A stretch of 31,072 nucleotides of DNA, taken from JBGOUV01 sp041477815. Lineage in GTDB: Bacteria; Acidobacteriota; Terriglobia; Bryobacterales; JACQDG01. Below, piece after piece: positions 1 through 8,171 of the stretch. Below the pieces are notes generated by a model, which worked only from the letters and a program-made list of their open reading frames with translations, was not told where the DNA came from and ran no database searches. The DNA lies in NCBI GenBank assembly GCA_041477815.1, contig JBGOUV010000022.1, positions 1-31,072 of the forward strand, given 5' to 3'. Every line of letters begins with the position of its first letter. Position 1 is the first letter of the stretch. The translations under genes were made by a program, and so were the position numbers.

Positions 1-1
1 G

Positions 2-58
2 AACACGCTCGTAACCGCCATGATCGCCGAAGGACTGGGTAAGCGGCGGGCTTCCTAG
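2..58 (+). CDS. C-terminal fragment of an unidentified protein
   Basis: An open frame runs from the left edge for 18 codons, ending NTLVTAMIAEGLGKRRAS and a TAG stop. The codon choice is GC-rich like the rest of the window, and the stop lies 18 bp before the converging serS stop. The gene body is outside the window, so the product cannot be named. It is probably real because the frame is open to the edge and no alternative feature explains it, but 18 codons is little evidence. Confidence 0.45.
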   Translation, partial: NTLVTAMIAEGLGKRRAS

Positions 59-76
59 GGCCGGGGCGCCGGAAGG

Positions 77-1369
77 TCACGGTTTGGCGAACTGACCCGG
101 TGGTGTAATCACCTCCGCGCCCAGATACGGCCGCAACACCTCCGGCACCACGACGCTCCCGTCAGCCTGCTGGTAGTTCTCGACGATCGCCACCCAGGTG
201 CGTCCGATGGGCAGGCCGCTGCCGTTCAGGGTGTGGGCAAAGTCCGATTTGCCCCTCGCGTCCGGCTTGTAGCGGATCTCGGCCCGGCGGGCCTGGAAGG
301 CTTCGCAGTTGGAGCACGAGGAGATTTCCTTGAACTCGCCCAGCCCCGGCAGCCATACCTCGATGTCGTAGGTTTTGGCCGACGAGAAGCCCATGTCTCC
401 GGTGCACAGGGCCACCACGCGGTAGGGCAGGCCGAGGCGCTGGAGCAGGTCTTCGGCGTCGGCGGTCATCGATTCCAACTCGGCGTAGCTTTGGTCCGGC
501 CGCGCGATCTTGACCATCTCCACCTTCTGGAACTGGTGCTGTCGGATGATCCCTCGCACGTCCCGCCCATACGACCCGGCCTCGCTGCGGAAGCAGGGCG
601 TCCAGGCGGTGAGCTTGATCGGGAGCCGGTCGGTCGGGATCGTCTCCTTGCGGAACAGGTTGGTCAGCGGCACCTCGGCGGTGGGGATCAGCCAGAAGTC
701 GTGATCCTGGCAGTGGAAGAGGTCCTCGCCGAACTTGGGCAACTGGCCGGTGCCGAACAGGCTCGCCGAGTTGACCATAAAGGGGGGCAGGACCTCGGTG
801 TAGCCGTGCTCGCGGGTCTGGACGTCAAGGAAGAAATTCATCAGGGCCCGTTCGAGGCGCGCGCCGATTCCCCAGTACACGGCGAACCGCGCGCCGGTGA
901 TTTTGGCCGCGCGGTCGAAGTCCAGGATGCCGAGGGCGGGTCCGATTTCCCAATGGGGTTTCGGGGTGAAGGTCATGTCGCGGGGCGTGCCCCAGCGGCG
1001 CACCTCTACGTTGTCTTCGGCCGCGGCGCCCATCGGCACGGACTCGTGGGGGACGTTGGGGAGGGTTCGGAGGATCTCGTCGAGGGCCGTGTCGTGTTCC
1101 TTGGACTTCTCCTCGAGGACCTTGATCAGCTCGCCCAACTCGCGCAGCCGGGTCTGCTGTGCGGTGGTGTCCTGGCCCTCCCGGCGAAGGCGGCCGACCG
1201 CTTCGCTCCCGGCGTTGCGCTCGGCCTTCAGACGCTCGACTTCGGTGACGGCGGCCCGCCTTTCGCGGTCCATTTCCCGGAAGCGCTCCAGTCCGGCCGC
1301 CCCGCCCCGCTGGGCCAGCCGCCTTTCTACTGCCTCCAAGTTATTGCGCAAGTAGGTGAGATCTAGCAT
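77..1369 (-). CDS. serS: Seryl-tRNA synthetase
   Basis: A cytoplasmic class II aminoacyl-tRNA synthetase of 430 residues, which charges tRNA-Ser with serine through seryl-adenylate. The N-terminus MLDLTYLRNNLEAVERRL is the start of the conserved tRNA-binding coiled-coil arm. The frame could extend 19 codons upstream, but family alignment favours this ATG at 1369. The catalytic half shows motif 2 (FRSEAGSYGRDVRGI) followed by the FQKVEMV strand, and motif 3 (GLPIGRTWVAIVENYQ) near the C-terminus. Length is normal for bacterial SerRS. The gene is monocistronic here, divergent from the lipoprotein gene with about 70 bp between starts. No T-box or other leader structure is visible. Identification is secure. 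Confidence 0.97.
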   Translation of the reverse strand: MLDLTYLRNNLEAVERRLAQRGGAAGLERFREMDRERRAAVTEVERLKAERNAGSEAVGRLRREGQDTTAQQTRLRELGELIKVLEEKSKEHDTALDEILRTLPNVPHESVPMGAAAEDNVEVRRWGTPRDMTFTPKPHWEIGPALGILDFDRAAKITGARFAVYWGIGARLERALMNFFLDVQTREHGYTEVLPPFMVNSASLFGTGQLPKFGEDLFHCQDHDFWLIPTAEVPLTNLFRKETIPTDRLPIKLTAWTPCFRSEAGSYGRDVRGIIRQHQFQKVEMVKIARPDQSYAELESMTADAEDLLQRLGLPYRVVALCTGDMGFSSAKTYDIEVWLPGLGEFKEISSCSNCEAFQARRAEIRYKPDARGKSDFAHTLNGSGLPIGRTWVAIVENYQQADGSVVVPEVLRPYLGAEVITPPGQFAKP

Positions 1370-1424
1370 AGAAAGGGAACCCCTCCAGTGTAGCGGGAAT
1401 CCGCCGTCTGCCGTCTTCTTCTGC

Positions 1425-1430
1425 AATAAT
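1425..1430 (+). promoter_or_regulatory. Candidate -10 element for the lipoprotein operon
   Basis: AATAAT lies exactly 7 nt before the ATG at 1438, the distance expected between a -10 box and a transcription start. This would make the lipoprotein mRNA leaderless or nearly so. No convincing -35 hexamer is seen. The same geometry recurs at other genes in the window. Confidence 0.4.
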
Positions 1431-1437
1431 GGGGGCG

Positions 1438-1827
1438 ATGAAAACTTGGGCCTTTATGCTGGCAGGCGTCCTGGCGCTGCTCACCGCCTGCAGCCGCGGC
1501 ACGAAGCTTGCAACCGAGCCGGCGGTCCGGCAGGCGCTGGAGCGCTACCTCGCTTCGCGCCCCAACCTGAACATGCAGGGTATGGACCTGCAGATCGCCG
1601 GCATCCAGTTTCGGGGCCAGCAGGCCCAGGTGGACGTGGTCTTCAAAGCCAAGGGCGGCGGCGAGACGCCGGGAGGTACTATGTCCATGCGCTACACCTT
1701 GAACCGGCGCGGGGACCGCTGGGAAGTGGAGCCGCAGTCATCCGCGCATGGCGGCGCGTCGCCCCCGACCGGCTCCGGCGCGCCCGTCGAGATGCCGCCG
1801 GGCCATCCTGCGGTGAAGAAACCATGA
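1438..1827 (+). CDS. Small putative lipoprotein of unknown function
   Basis: A protein of 129 residues with a short lipoprotein signal: a Lys at position 2, a hydrophobic stretch, then a lipobox LTAC with Cys18, so it should be lipidated and anchored in a membrane. The rest has no domain I recognise. A central part with alternating polar and hydrophobic residues (about 45-95) suggests beta strands, and the tail after about residue 105 is Gly/Pro-rich and disordered. An ATG at 1429 would add three residues; 1438 is preferred because a -10-like AATAAT sits 7 nt before it. Its stop overlaps the start of the next gene (ATGA), so the two are translationally coupled. The function of that pairing is unknown. 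Confidence 0.8.
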   Translation: MKTWAFMLAGVLALLTACSRGTKLATEPAVRQALERYLASRPNLNMQGMDLQIAGIQFRGQQAQVDVVFKAKGGGETPGGTMSMRYTLNRRGDRWEVEPQSSAHGGASPPTGSGAPVEMPPGHPAVKKP

Positions 1828-3002
1828 AGATCGCCGTCCTGGGCGGAGGGCCGGCGGGCTCTTTCGCTGCCGAATTGATCGCCGGCGCTGGATACTCGGT
1901 CGCCGTGTACGACGAGAAGCTGGCTTGGGAAAAGCCTTGCGGCGGCGGTCTCACCGCTAAGGCCCTGGAGCGCTATCCCTTCCTGGCTACGGACGGGACG
2001 CCGAAGCGGTTCATCGAGCGGGCCGTGCTGGTGGCCTCCAACGGCGCACGCGCCTGCCTGCGCCTGCGCCAGCCCCTGGTCATCTACTCGCGCAAGGTCC
2101 TCAATGGTCTGCTGCTCGACCGCGCGGCCCGCGCCGGCGCGGCGGTGGTGCAGGACCGCGTCACCGGCGCCGAGCGACGGGACAGCGGCTGGCGCCTGGA
2201 GGGCAAACAGGGTCACTACGAGGCCGACTTCTGCGTGGTCGCTACCGGCGCCCGCAACCCCCTGCGACGCCTGGGAACCGAGATCCAGCCCCGCGACGCC
2301 TACGTCGCCCTGGGCTACTACGTCCCCCGCCAGCAGGAGCATATTGAAATCCAGTTTCTAGAGCGCCTGGAGGGGTACGTCTGGGTCTTCCCCCGCACCG
2401 ATCATCTCTCGGTCGGCATCTGCGGCAGGATCGACTCGGAGGGCACGCCGTCTTTGCGGCGGCGAGTGGAGCAGTGCATGGCCGAGCGCGGCATTCCCCT
2501 CGAGGGCTCGACGTTCTTCTGTCACCTGCTGCCGTCGCTGGCCCCCGAGAGCTTCGACCAGAACCGCGTGGCCGGGGACGGCTGGGCCGCCGTGGGCGAC
2601 GCCGCCGGCCTGGTGGATCCTCTCACCGGCGAAGGTATTTACTATGCTCTGCGCTCCGCGGATCTGCTGGCCTCCTGCGTGCGCGAGGGCTGCGTCGACG
2701 AATACTCGAGTCGCGTCCAGTCCGACATCATGGCGGACCTGCGTTTGGGCGCCGTGATCAGCAAGCAGTTCTATCGCGACAACTTCCTGCTCGGTCCGGT
2801 CACCACCCGCATGGTGCAGTTCTGCCGGCGCAGCCCGACCTTTGAGCACCTCATGCAGGACCTCATCGCCGGCACCCAGGATTACCTGGGACTGAAGGCG
2901 CGCTTGTTGCGCCAGATCCGGGTGACGATTTGGGAGATCGCCGCGAGCTGCTGGCGCTCCCGCGATTCTCATGAACCATTCCAAGTCTCGAGCCCTGTTT
3001 GA
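1824..3002 (+). CDS. FAD-dependent oxidoreductase, geranylgeranyl reductase family
   Basis: A flavoprotein of 392 residues in the family that includes geranylgeranyl reductases and related p-hydroxybenzoate-hydroxylase-fold enzymes. The N-terminus carries a Rossmann FAD-binding motif GGGPAG at residues 7-12 followed by an acidic strand end. PCGGG (38-42) fits the conserved PCG loop of the reductases. GYVWVFP (184-190) matches the reductase substrate-pocket signature. GDAAGLVDPLTGEGI (from residue 258) is the second FAD-binding motif. The likely role is saturation of isoprenoid chains (quinones, lipids or tetrapyrrole tails), but the substrate cannot be read from sequence. The ATG overlaps the lipoprotein stop as ATGA, and its 3' end overlaps hemL by 32 bp, so all three genes form one operon. 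Linkage to hemL makes a tetrapyrrole-related role possible, though unproven. Confidence 0.88.
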   Translation: MKIAVLGGGPAGSFAAELIAGAGYSVAVYDEKLAWEKPCGGGLTAKALERYPFLATDGTPKRFIERAVLVASNGARACLRLRQPLVIYSRKVLNGLLLDRAARAGAAVVQDRVTGAERRDSGWRLEGKQGHYEADFCVVATGARNPLRRLGTEIQPRDAYVALGYYVPRQQEHIEIQFLERLEGYVWVFPRTDHLSVGICGRIDSEGTPSLRRRVEQCMAERGIPLEGSTFFCHLLPSLAPESFDQNRVAGDGWAAVGDAAGLVDPLTGEGIYYALRSADLLASCVREGCVDEYSSRVQSDIMADLRLGAVISKQFYRDNFLLGPVTTRMVQFCRRSPTFEHLMQDLIAGTQDYLGLKARLLRQIRVTIWEIAASCWRSRDSHEPFQVSSPV

Positions 3003-4230
3003 GCGCGCCCTAAGGCGCATCCCCGGCGGGGTAAATTCGCCGGTGCGGGCGTATCGGGCGGTGGGAGGCGATCCGCCGTTCCTCGCGCGGGGCCAGGGCG
3101 CGCACGTGTTCGACGTCGACGGCAACGAGTACCTCGACTATGTCGGATCGTGGGGGCCGCTGCTGTTGGGGCATCGGCATCCGGCGATTATTGAAGCGCT
3201 GGAGCGCGCGCTGGAGATCGGGACCAGCTTCGGGGCGCCCACCGAGGCGGAGGTGGAGTTCGCCGAGCACATCCATCGGGCCATGCCGTCGGTCGAGATG
3301 GTGCGCCTGGTGAACTCGGGCACGGAGGCGGCGATGGCCGCCATCCGCGTGGCCCGGGGGTTCACCGGACGCGACCTGATCGTCAAGTTCGAGGGCTGTT
3401 ACCACGGCCATACCGATTCGTTATTGGTAAAGGCCGGCTCGGGCGTGGCGACGTTCGGGATCGCCGATTCGGTCGGCGTTCCGGCGGCGTTTTCGGCCAC
3501 TACCATCGCCCTGCCGTTCAACGCGCCCGAGGCTCTCGAAGAGGCCTTCCGCCGGCACGGCGACCGGATCGCCGGGGTCATCGTCGAGCCGGTGGTGGGG
3601 AACGCGGGGTGCCTCCCGCCGGCGCCGGACTTCCTGCCGCTGCTGCGCCGCGTGACCGAGCAGTACAGCGCGCTGCTGCTGTTCGACGAGGTGATGACCG
3701 GGTTCCGGCTGGCCTACGGCGGCGCGCAGCAGTTGTTCGGGATTCGTCCGGACCTGACCATTCTGGGCAAGGTGATTGGCGGTGGACTGCCGCTGGCCGC
3801 CTACGGCGGGCGCGCCGACATCATGAGCAAGGTCTCCCCGCTGGGGCCGGTCTACCAGGCCGGGACGCTCTCGGGGAATCCGCTGGCAGTGGCCGCGGGA
3901 CTCGCGGCGCTGCAGTTCCTGGAGCGGCATCCGGAAATCTACCAGCAGCTCGAGGAGCGCACCGAACGCCTTTGCCAGGGGCTGGCGGGGCCGGGGTTCA
4001 CGGTGAACCGGGTGGGGTCGATGTTCACCCTGTTCTTCACCCCGGGACCGGTGACCGACTACGAATCGGCCAAGAAGAGCGACACCGAGGCCTTCGCCCG
4101 CTATTTCCGCGCCATGCTGGAGAAGGGAATTTATCTGCCGCCCTCGCAATTCGAGGCCGCGTTTCTGTCGGCGGCCCACACCGCTGAAGATATTGATAAG
4201 ACTATCGCAGCGGCCAGAACGTCGAGGTGA
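2971..4230 (+). CDS. hemL: Glutamate-1-semialdehyde 2,1-aminomutase
   Basis: A PLP enzyme of 419 residues that converts glutamate-1-semialdehyde to 5-aminolevulinate, the C5 route into heme and other tetrapyrroles. The N-terminus has the family signature IPGGVNSPVRAY. GCYHGHTDSLL is the conserved PLP-contact region, LLFDEVMTGFR carries the cofactor Asp, and Lys267 in ILGKVIGGGLP is the Schiff-base lysine. Length is normal. The start lies inside the 3' end of the upstream flavoprotein gene (32-bp overlap), which supports co-transcription. The 3' end overlaps the convergent GH32 gene by 29 bp, so no separate terminator can fit between them. Identification is secure. Confidence 0.96.
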   Translation: MNHSKSRALFERALRRIPGGVNSPVRAYRAVGGDPPFLARGQGAHVFDVDGNEYLDYVGSWGPLLLGHRHPAIIEALERALEIGTSFGAPTEAEVEFAEHIHRAMPSVEMVRLVNSGTEAAMAAIRVARGFTGRDLIVKFEGCYHGHTDSLLVKAGSGVATFGIADSVGVPAAFSATTIALPFNAPEALEEAFRRHGDRIAGVIVEPVVGNAGCLPPAPDFLPLLRRVTEQYSALLLFDEVMTGFRLAYGGAQQLFGIRPDLTILGKVIGGGLPLAAYGGRADIMSKVSPLGPVYQAGTLSGNPLAVAAGLAALQFLERHPEIYQQLEERTERLCQGLAGPGFTVNRVGSMFTLFFTPGPVTDYESAKKSDTEAFARYFRAMLEKGIYLPPSQFEAAFLSAAHTAEDIDKTIAAARTSR

Positions 4231-5632
4231 CCGCTCCGGGCGCGCCGCCCTTGGAGTAGAACTCCACGGCGGTGTTGGCGTCGTTGGGAAAGACCAGGGC
4301 AGTGAACACCACGCGGCCATCTCCGGCGAATACTTCGACCGAGGACCGGTCCACGAAGATACGCAGCTTCAGCTCGCCGTTGGCGAGGGGGAGCAGGGCC
4401 CGGTAGCGGCGCGGAAATTGCGGGCTGAACGCAACTTGGCCGGACTTGGTGCGATCGAGGAAAATCTGGCCGGTGCGGGTGTCGTAGCCCACCCGCGTCT
4501 CCTGGAACTCGCCGGCCAGCAGTCGCCAGCCGACCTCGGTGGCCTGGCCCGGCCGAATAGTGGTCTGTAGCTCGAAGGTCCGGGCGGACCCGGGCTCGAC
4601 CGGCTTCTCGCGGCGGCTCTCCAGGGCGGCGATGGGCTTCTGGGTGAGGCGAAGGCCCTCGGGGAAGGTCTGGAGGGCGAGCGTGCGGGGGATGGTCATC
4701 TGGCCGCGCCAGGGGCGTGTGGGGGTGAAGCGCGCGTAGAGCCAGTTGCTCATCCAGCCGAGCAGGACCGGTTGGGGCGCTTCGTTCCAGGTGAGGGCGC
4801 AGTAGCAGTCGGGGCCGTAGTCGAGCCAGAGGGTTCGGGCGGGGATATTGTCGTTGTGAAAGGTAGTGCCGTCGAAACGGCCGATGAAGTACTGCTCGCC
4901 CGACCCGCCGGAGAGGTGACCCGGGTTCAGCCCCACCTTCAGGACCCAGCGGGTGTTGGCGGCGTTGCCGTCGACGGGGAGCTCGAACAGGTCGGGACAT
5001 TCCCAGGCGCCGCCCGTGGCTCCGGCGGGGCCGAAGTCGCTCAGCTTCTCCCAGCTCTTCAGGTCCGGGGAGGCGAACAGGCGCACCTGGCGTTCGCGGG
5101 GCAGCGCGATGGCCATGACCCAGCGTTTCTCCTTCTCGCGCCAGAAGACCTTGGGATCGCGGAAGTCGGGCAGGCCCGGGTCGAGGACGGGGTTGCCCGA
5201 GTAGCGGGTCCAGGAGCGGCCGCGGTCGTGGCTGAAGGCAAGGTTCTGGGTCTCGCGGCGGCGGTTGCGGTCCGCGTTCGGGGTGTGTCCGGTATAGACT
5301 GCTACGAGGCATGGCCGGCCGCCGTCGCAAAGGCCGCTGGTGGCGCGGTCGACCACGACGCTGCCGGTGAACACCATCACCCCGCGCTCTTCGCCCAGGG
5401 CCACGGGGAGCTGCTCCCAGCCGACCAGGTCGCGGCTTACGGCGTGTCCCCAGCTCATATGTCCCCACTGGTCGCCGAACGGATTGTGCTGGAAGAACAG
5501 GTGATACTCCCCGTCGAAGTAGACCAGGCCGGAGGGATCGTTGGTCCAGTTCTGCTGCGGGGAGAAATGGAATTGCGGGCGGAAGGATTCCGCGGCGGCG
5601 AGGGCGAGCCACGTCCAGGCTAGAAGGACCAT
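4202..5632 (-). CDS. Exported glycoside hydrolase family 32 (fructan/sucrose hydrolase)
   Basis: A GH32 beta-fructosidase of 476 residues, expected to release fructose from levan, inulin or sucrose outside the cytoplasm. All three catalytic motifs are present: nucleophile Asp32 in WTNDPSG, transition-state stabiliser Asp159 in FRDPKVFW, and acid/base Glu211 in ECPDLF. The C-terminal third is the GH32 beta-sandwich, with the SSVEVFAGDGRVVFT strand pair. The N-terminus MVLLAWTWLALAAA is a signal peptide. A GTG at 5662 would add ten residues, but the ATG at 5632 gives a cleaner signal. It follows the 5620-6183 gene with a 13-bp overlap, so the two are probably co-transcribed. Levanase, inulinase and invertase cannot be told apart here. 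Confidence 0.92.
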   Translation of the reverse strand: MVLLAWTWLALAAAESFRPQFHFSPQQNWTNDPSGLVYFDGEYHLFFQHNPFGDQWGHMSWGHAVSRDLVGWEQLPVALGEERGVMVFTGSVVVDRATSGLCDGGRPCLVAVYTGHTPNADRNRRRETQNLAFSHDRGRSWTRYSGNPVLDPGLPDFRDPKVFWREKEKRWVMAIALPRERQVRLFASPDLKSWEKLSDFGPAGATGGAWECPDLFELPVDGNAANTRWVLKVGLNPGHLSGGSGEQYFIGRFDGTTFHNDNIPARTLWLDYGPDCYCALTWNEAPQPVLLGWMSNWLYARFTPTRPWRGQMTIPRTLALQTFPEGLRLTQKPIAALESRREKPVEPGSARTFELQTTIRPGQATEVGWRLLAGEFQETRVGYDTRTGQIFLDRTKSGQVAFSPQFPRRYRALLPLANGELKLRIFVDRSSVEVFAGDGRVVFTALVFPNDANTAVEFYSKGGAPGAVTSTFWPLR

Positions 5633-6183
5633 AGCGGCGCCGGACGCCGGGTGGCGCGCCACAACGCCCGGCCGAAAACCAGCAGCATGGCCGCGAACAC
5701 GGCCAGGCTGACACTGACCACGATCCGGCGCTTCTGCGGCGAGGCGTAGGCGACGCTGAGGGATTCCGGATCGGGGCCGGTGGTGAGGGTGACCTCCAGG
5801 TCGACGCGGGCGCGGCGTTTGGCTTCCTCCCGGTTATCGACTATTACAACATAGCCGCCGGGTTCGGCCAGCTTGGCCCGCACGTTGCCCGAGCGCTGGT
5901 AGGGGGTCGTTTGGAAGTTCTGGTGGGGCTGGCTCTCACGGAACTTGTCGAACTCGCCTTCCTTCTGCACGGTGACCCGCACGCCTTGAGATTCCTTGGG
6001 GGAGAGGACGTCGAACCGAACCTCCAGCCGCGCCTCCCCCGACTTGGAGGGGAACTCAAAGTACCGCCACTCGCCGGGGTCGATGTCGAAGCGGCTGTAG
6101 ATGAGGGTGTCCTTGCGCCGGGCCGCCCCGACCGGGGGGGCCAGCGCCGCCAGCAGGAGTGCCGCCAGGAAACCGCGTAGCAT
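5620..6183 (-). CDS. Exported single-pass membrane protein, possibly GOLD-like
   Basis: A protein of 187 residues with a signal peptide (MLRGFLAALLLAALAPP), a soluble beta-rich domain at about 25-140 and one transmembrane helix at about 153-171, followed by a short basic tail. It should therefore sit with the domain outside and a tiny cytoplasmic end. Strands such as EARLEVRFDVLSP and GGYVVIVDNREEA, and the topology, recall GOLD/p24-type beta-sandwich domains, but I would not assign the family. The frame is open for 95 more codons upstream, but those cross the divergent gene and look non-coding. The ATG at 6183 has a -10-like TACAAT 7 nt before it. It precedes GH32 in the same transcript. Confidence 0.72.
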   Translation of the reverse strand: MLRGFLAALLLAALAPPVGAARRKDTLIYSRFDIDPGEWRYFEFPSKSGEARLEVRFDVLSPKESQGVRVTVQKEGEFDKFRESQPHQNFQTTPYQRSGNVRAKLAEPGGYVVIVDNREEAKRRARVDLEVTLTTGPDPESLSVAYASPQKRRIVVSVSLAVFAAMLLVFGRALWRATRRPAPLWSF

Positions 6184-6196
6184 ATACTTGATTGTA
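6183..6196. promoter_or_regulatory. Overlapping divergent -10 elements between the GH32 operon and the MauE-thioredoxin gene
   Basis: The gap between the two divergent start codons is only 22 bp. On the minus strand TACAAT (6196 to 6191) is 7 nt from the ATG at 6183. On the plus strand TATACT (6183-6188) is 17 nt before the ATG at 6206. The promoters would overlap and compete, so the two transcripts should be mutually exclusive at a given moment. Confidence 0.4.
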
Positions 6197-6205
6197 GGCT
6201 GAACT

Positions 6206-7081
6206 ATGCGCCCGCGCTGGCAAGCAACGCTCGAATGGACGGCGGCCCTGCTGCTCGCCGCCTTGTGGTTCGTCGCCGGACTCTGGAAGCTGAGCGACGT
6301 GACCGCCACCCAGGTCCGCATGACCCAGGCCCTGGTGCCGCACTCGCTAAGCCTCGCCGCGGCCCTGGGACTCGGGACAGTGGAGACTTTCGCCGGCCTG
6401 CTCCTGCTCGTGCCGGCCTGGCGGCGCTGGGGAGCGTGGCTCTCGGGGTTCCTGTTGGTGGTGTTCATGGCCTACATCGGCTACCATTACCGGGCTTTGA
6501 CCGGGGCCGAGTGCAGTTGCTTCCCGTGGCTGAAGCGGGCCGTGGGACCGGTGTTTTTCTTCCAGGACGGCGCCTTGATCGCGTTGGCTTTCCTGGCCGG
6601 CTGGTGGACCGAGCCCCCGCGGCGGCTGCGTCCGGCGGTGGCGGCCCTGGCAGGGGTCGCAGTCGTAGCCGGCGCCATGTTCTCGCTCGGCGGGACGCAG
6701 GCCGCCGGGGCAGTGGGACCCGAAACCATCACGGTCGACGGGAAACCCCTCTCGCTGCGCCAGGGGAAGGTCTTTGTGTACTTCTTCAACCCGATGTGCC
6801 CACACTGCTTCCAGGCGGCCCAGACGATGTCCAAGATGACCTGGAACGCCACCGTGATCGGCGTACCGACCCAGGACCCCGACCTGGGGCCGGGATTCCT
6901 GCAGGATACAGGGTTCCGGGCGAAGCTCTCTCTGGACACCAAACCTCTGCGAGAAGCGTTTCCGTTTCAGGATGTGCCTTACGGGGTGGCGCTGGAAAAC
7001 GGTCAGTTGCGGGAGAAGGTGGTCTTTTTTGAGGAGCCGGGGTTGGGGGAGGGGTTGCGGAAGATGGGGTTCGTCCGGTAA
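6206..7081 (+). CDS. MauE/DoxX-like membrane domain fused to thioredoxin-like domain
   Basis: A protein of 291 residues with about five hydrophobic segments (roughly 10-30, 50-70, 77-95, 112-132 and 142-163), then a soluble thioredoxin-fold domain from about 170. The membrane part resembles MauE/DoxX-type proteins and carries a CSC pair at residues 103-105 in a loop, where MauE-like proteins have a conserved CxC. The soluble part carries CPHC at 198-201, the redox pair of DsbA-like thioredoxins. The natural reading is a membrane dithiol relay in which one half re-oxidises or reduces the other, so it may serve disulfide formation or reduction outside the cytoplasm. The direction of electron flow is not visible. 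It is transcribed alone. Confidence 0.78.
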   Translation: MRPRWQATLEWTAALLLAALWFVAGLWKLSDVTATQVRMTQALVPHSLSLAAALGLGTVETFAGLLLLVPAWRRWGAWLSGFLLVVFMAYIGYHYRALTGAECSCFPWLKRAVGPVFFFQDGALIALAFLAGWWTEPPRRLRPAVAALAGVAVVAGAMFSLGGTQAAGAVGPETITVDGKPLSLRQGKVFVYFFNPMCPHCFQAAQTMSKMTWNATVIGVPTQDPDLGPGFLQDTGFRAKLSLDTKPLREAFPFQDVPYGVALENGQLREKVVFFEEPGLGEGLRKMGFVR

Positions 7082-7105
7082 TGAGGTTCTCGGTAAATCA
7101 TAGTG

Positions 7106-7185
7106 CTATGCCACAACCCAGCCTAAAGGCAGTGCTTCGCGGCATGAAACAGCCCAGCCGGAGGCTAGCTATACCTAGGGCATAG
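7106..7185. repeat. REP-like cluster of short palindromes
   Basis: CTATGCC (7106-7112) and GGCATAG (7179-7185) are inverted. Between them are small hairpins with 4-bp arms, GCCT-AA-AGGC at 7121-7130 and AGCC-GGA-GGCT around 7157-7167. Clusters of this kind resemble the REP/BIME elements spread by RAYT transposases. It lies between the stop of the MauE-thioredoxin gene and the stop of DUF6807, so it may also serve as a bidirectional terminator. Confidence 0.4.
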
Positions 7186-7301
7186 GGCCGCGGCGCCTGT
7201 CCCAGGCCGGCCCGCCAATCCGCTTCGTGCTGCACCCGTACCCGGCCCCCAAGTGCTCCTCCAGCGGCCCATAGAGCGCGGCCTCCAGATGAGCAGAAGC
7301 T
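7186..7301 (-). other. Non-coding stretch with a possible gene remnant
   Basis: Nothing convincing is encoded here. Read on the minus strand, one frame gives HLEAALYGPLEEHLGAGYG, which looks like a piece of real protein but has no start and no recognisable family. It may be the eroded end of a lost gene next to the REP-like element. Confidence 0.2.
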
Positions 7302-8171
7302 TCATTTTGAGGGTGCCGCGCTGCCGGGCGCCGCGAACAGGGCGACGCGATACTTCAACTCCAGAGGCCGGCCAGGCTGGAGGAAGTAGGGTTTCAGGCC
7401 GGGGAAGTTGACGCCGAGAAAGCCGTAGCCACGCAGGCACCAGCCGTTGGGAAAGCCGGGGTTCGCCGGATCGATATCGACGCGGGCGCCAGCGCGGCGA
7501 CCCTGGAAGACGCCGGACAGTTCCGCCCAGGGGTGCGGGACGAGATTGGTATCCTTGGCTTCGGGGCCGGCGTCGGTGGTGATCGCCGTACCGGTTCGGG
7601 GAGCAAATCGGAAGGAGAGGCCGCCGTATCCTTTTTGCTGGTCGGGGGTACCGGCGATAAAGAGGGGTTGGTCCAGGGCCTCGATCCGGAGGGTGAGGTC
7701 GAGAAGGCGGCGGTTGTCGCGCGTGGGGTGGACCACGATTTCGACGGTCTCGCGGGCTACCTGGCGGCCGTCATCGAGGAACCAGCCGTTTTCGACGGCG
7801 AGGCGGGCGCGGTCGGGGCCGGCGTCGCGGGCGATCCAGCGGACGAAGCGCTGGCGGAGGTCGTCAATCTCCCAGAGGTTGTGGCGCCGGCCGTCGATCA
7901 GGACCACGGGCCACATCCAGGAGAGGCCGCGGTGGTGGTAGTGGTCCTTGGGGAAGTCGTCGGTGAGGACCGTGCCGTCGGGGGCGTAGAGGGGGTGGAG
8001 ATAACAGGCGCGGCGCCGGGATTCGGGGACCCCGGGGGCGAGTTGCATGCCGTAGTTGTAGGTGAAGACGGGCCGGCCGCTTTCGGTGAGGTCGAGCTTG
8101 CCGGCGGCGGGGCGGTCCTGGAAGGCGAAGGCGGCGAGCAGCATTGGGGCGAGCAGCAGTGGGGCGATCAT
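7302..8171 (-). CDS. Exported DUF6807 (PmoA-family) protein
   Basis: A protein of 289 residues with a cleavable signal peptide (MIAPLLLAPMLLAAFAF). The family hallmark is the His-rich segment DHYHHRGLSWMW at about residue 76, preceded by PLYAPDGTVLTDDFPK. Together these match DUF6807, often annotated as PmoA although its relation to methane oxygenase is doubtful. Members usually sit in carbohydrate-catabolism operons of Acidobacteria, Planctomycetes and Bacteroidetes beside Gfo/Idh/MocA oxidoreductases, as here. A role in modifying or binding an extracytoplasmic sugar derivative is inferred from that context only. Its ATG overlaps the stop of the enolase-superfamily gene (ATGA), so it is the third gene of a coupled operon. 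Confidence 0.88.
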   Translation of the reverse strand: MIAPLLLAPMLLAAFAFQDRPAAGKLDLTESGRPVFTYNYGMQLAPGVPESRRRACYLHPLYAPDGTVLTDDFPKDHYHHRGLSWMWPVVLIDGRRHNLWEIDDLRQRFVRWIARDAGPDRARLAVENGWFLDDGRQVARETVEIVVHPTRDNRRLLDLTLRIEALDQPLFIAGTPDQQKGYGGLSFRFAPRTGTAITTDAGPEAKDTNLVPHPWAELSGVFQGRRAGARVDIDPANPGFPNGWCLRGYGFLGVNFPGLKPYFLQPGRPLELKYRVALFAAPGSAAPSK

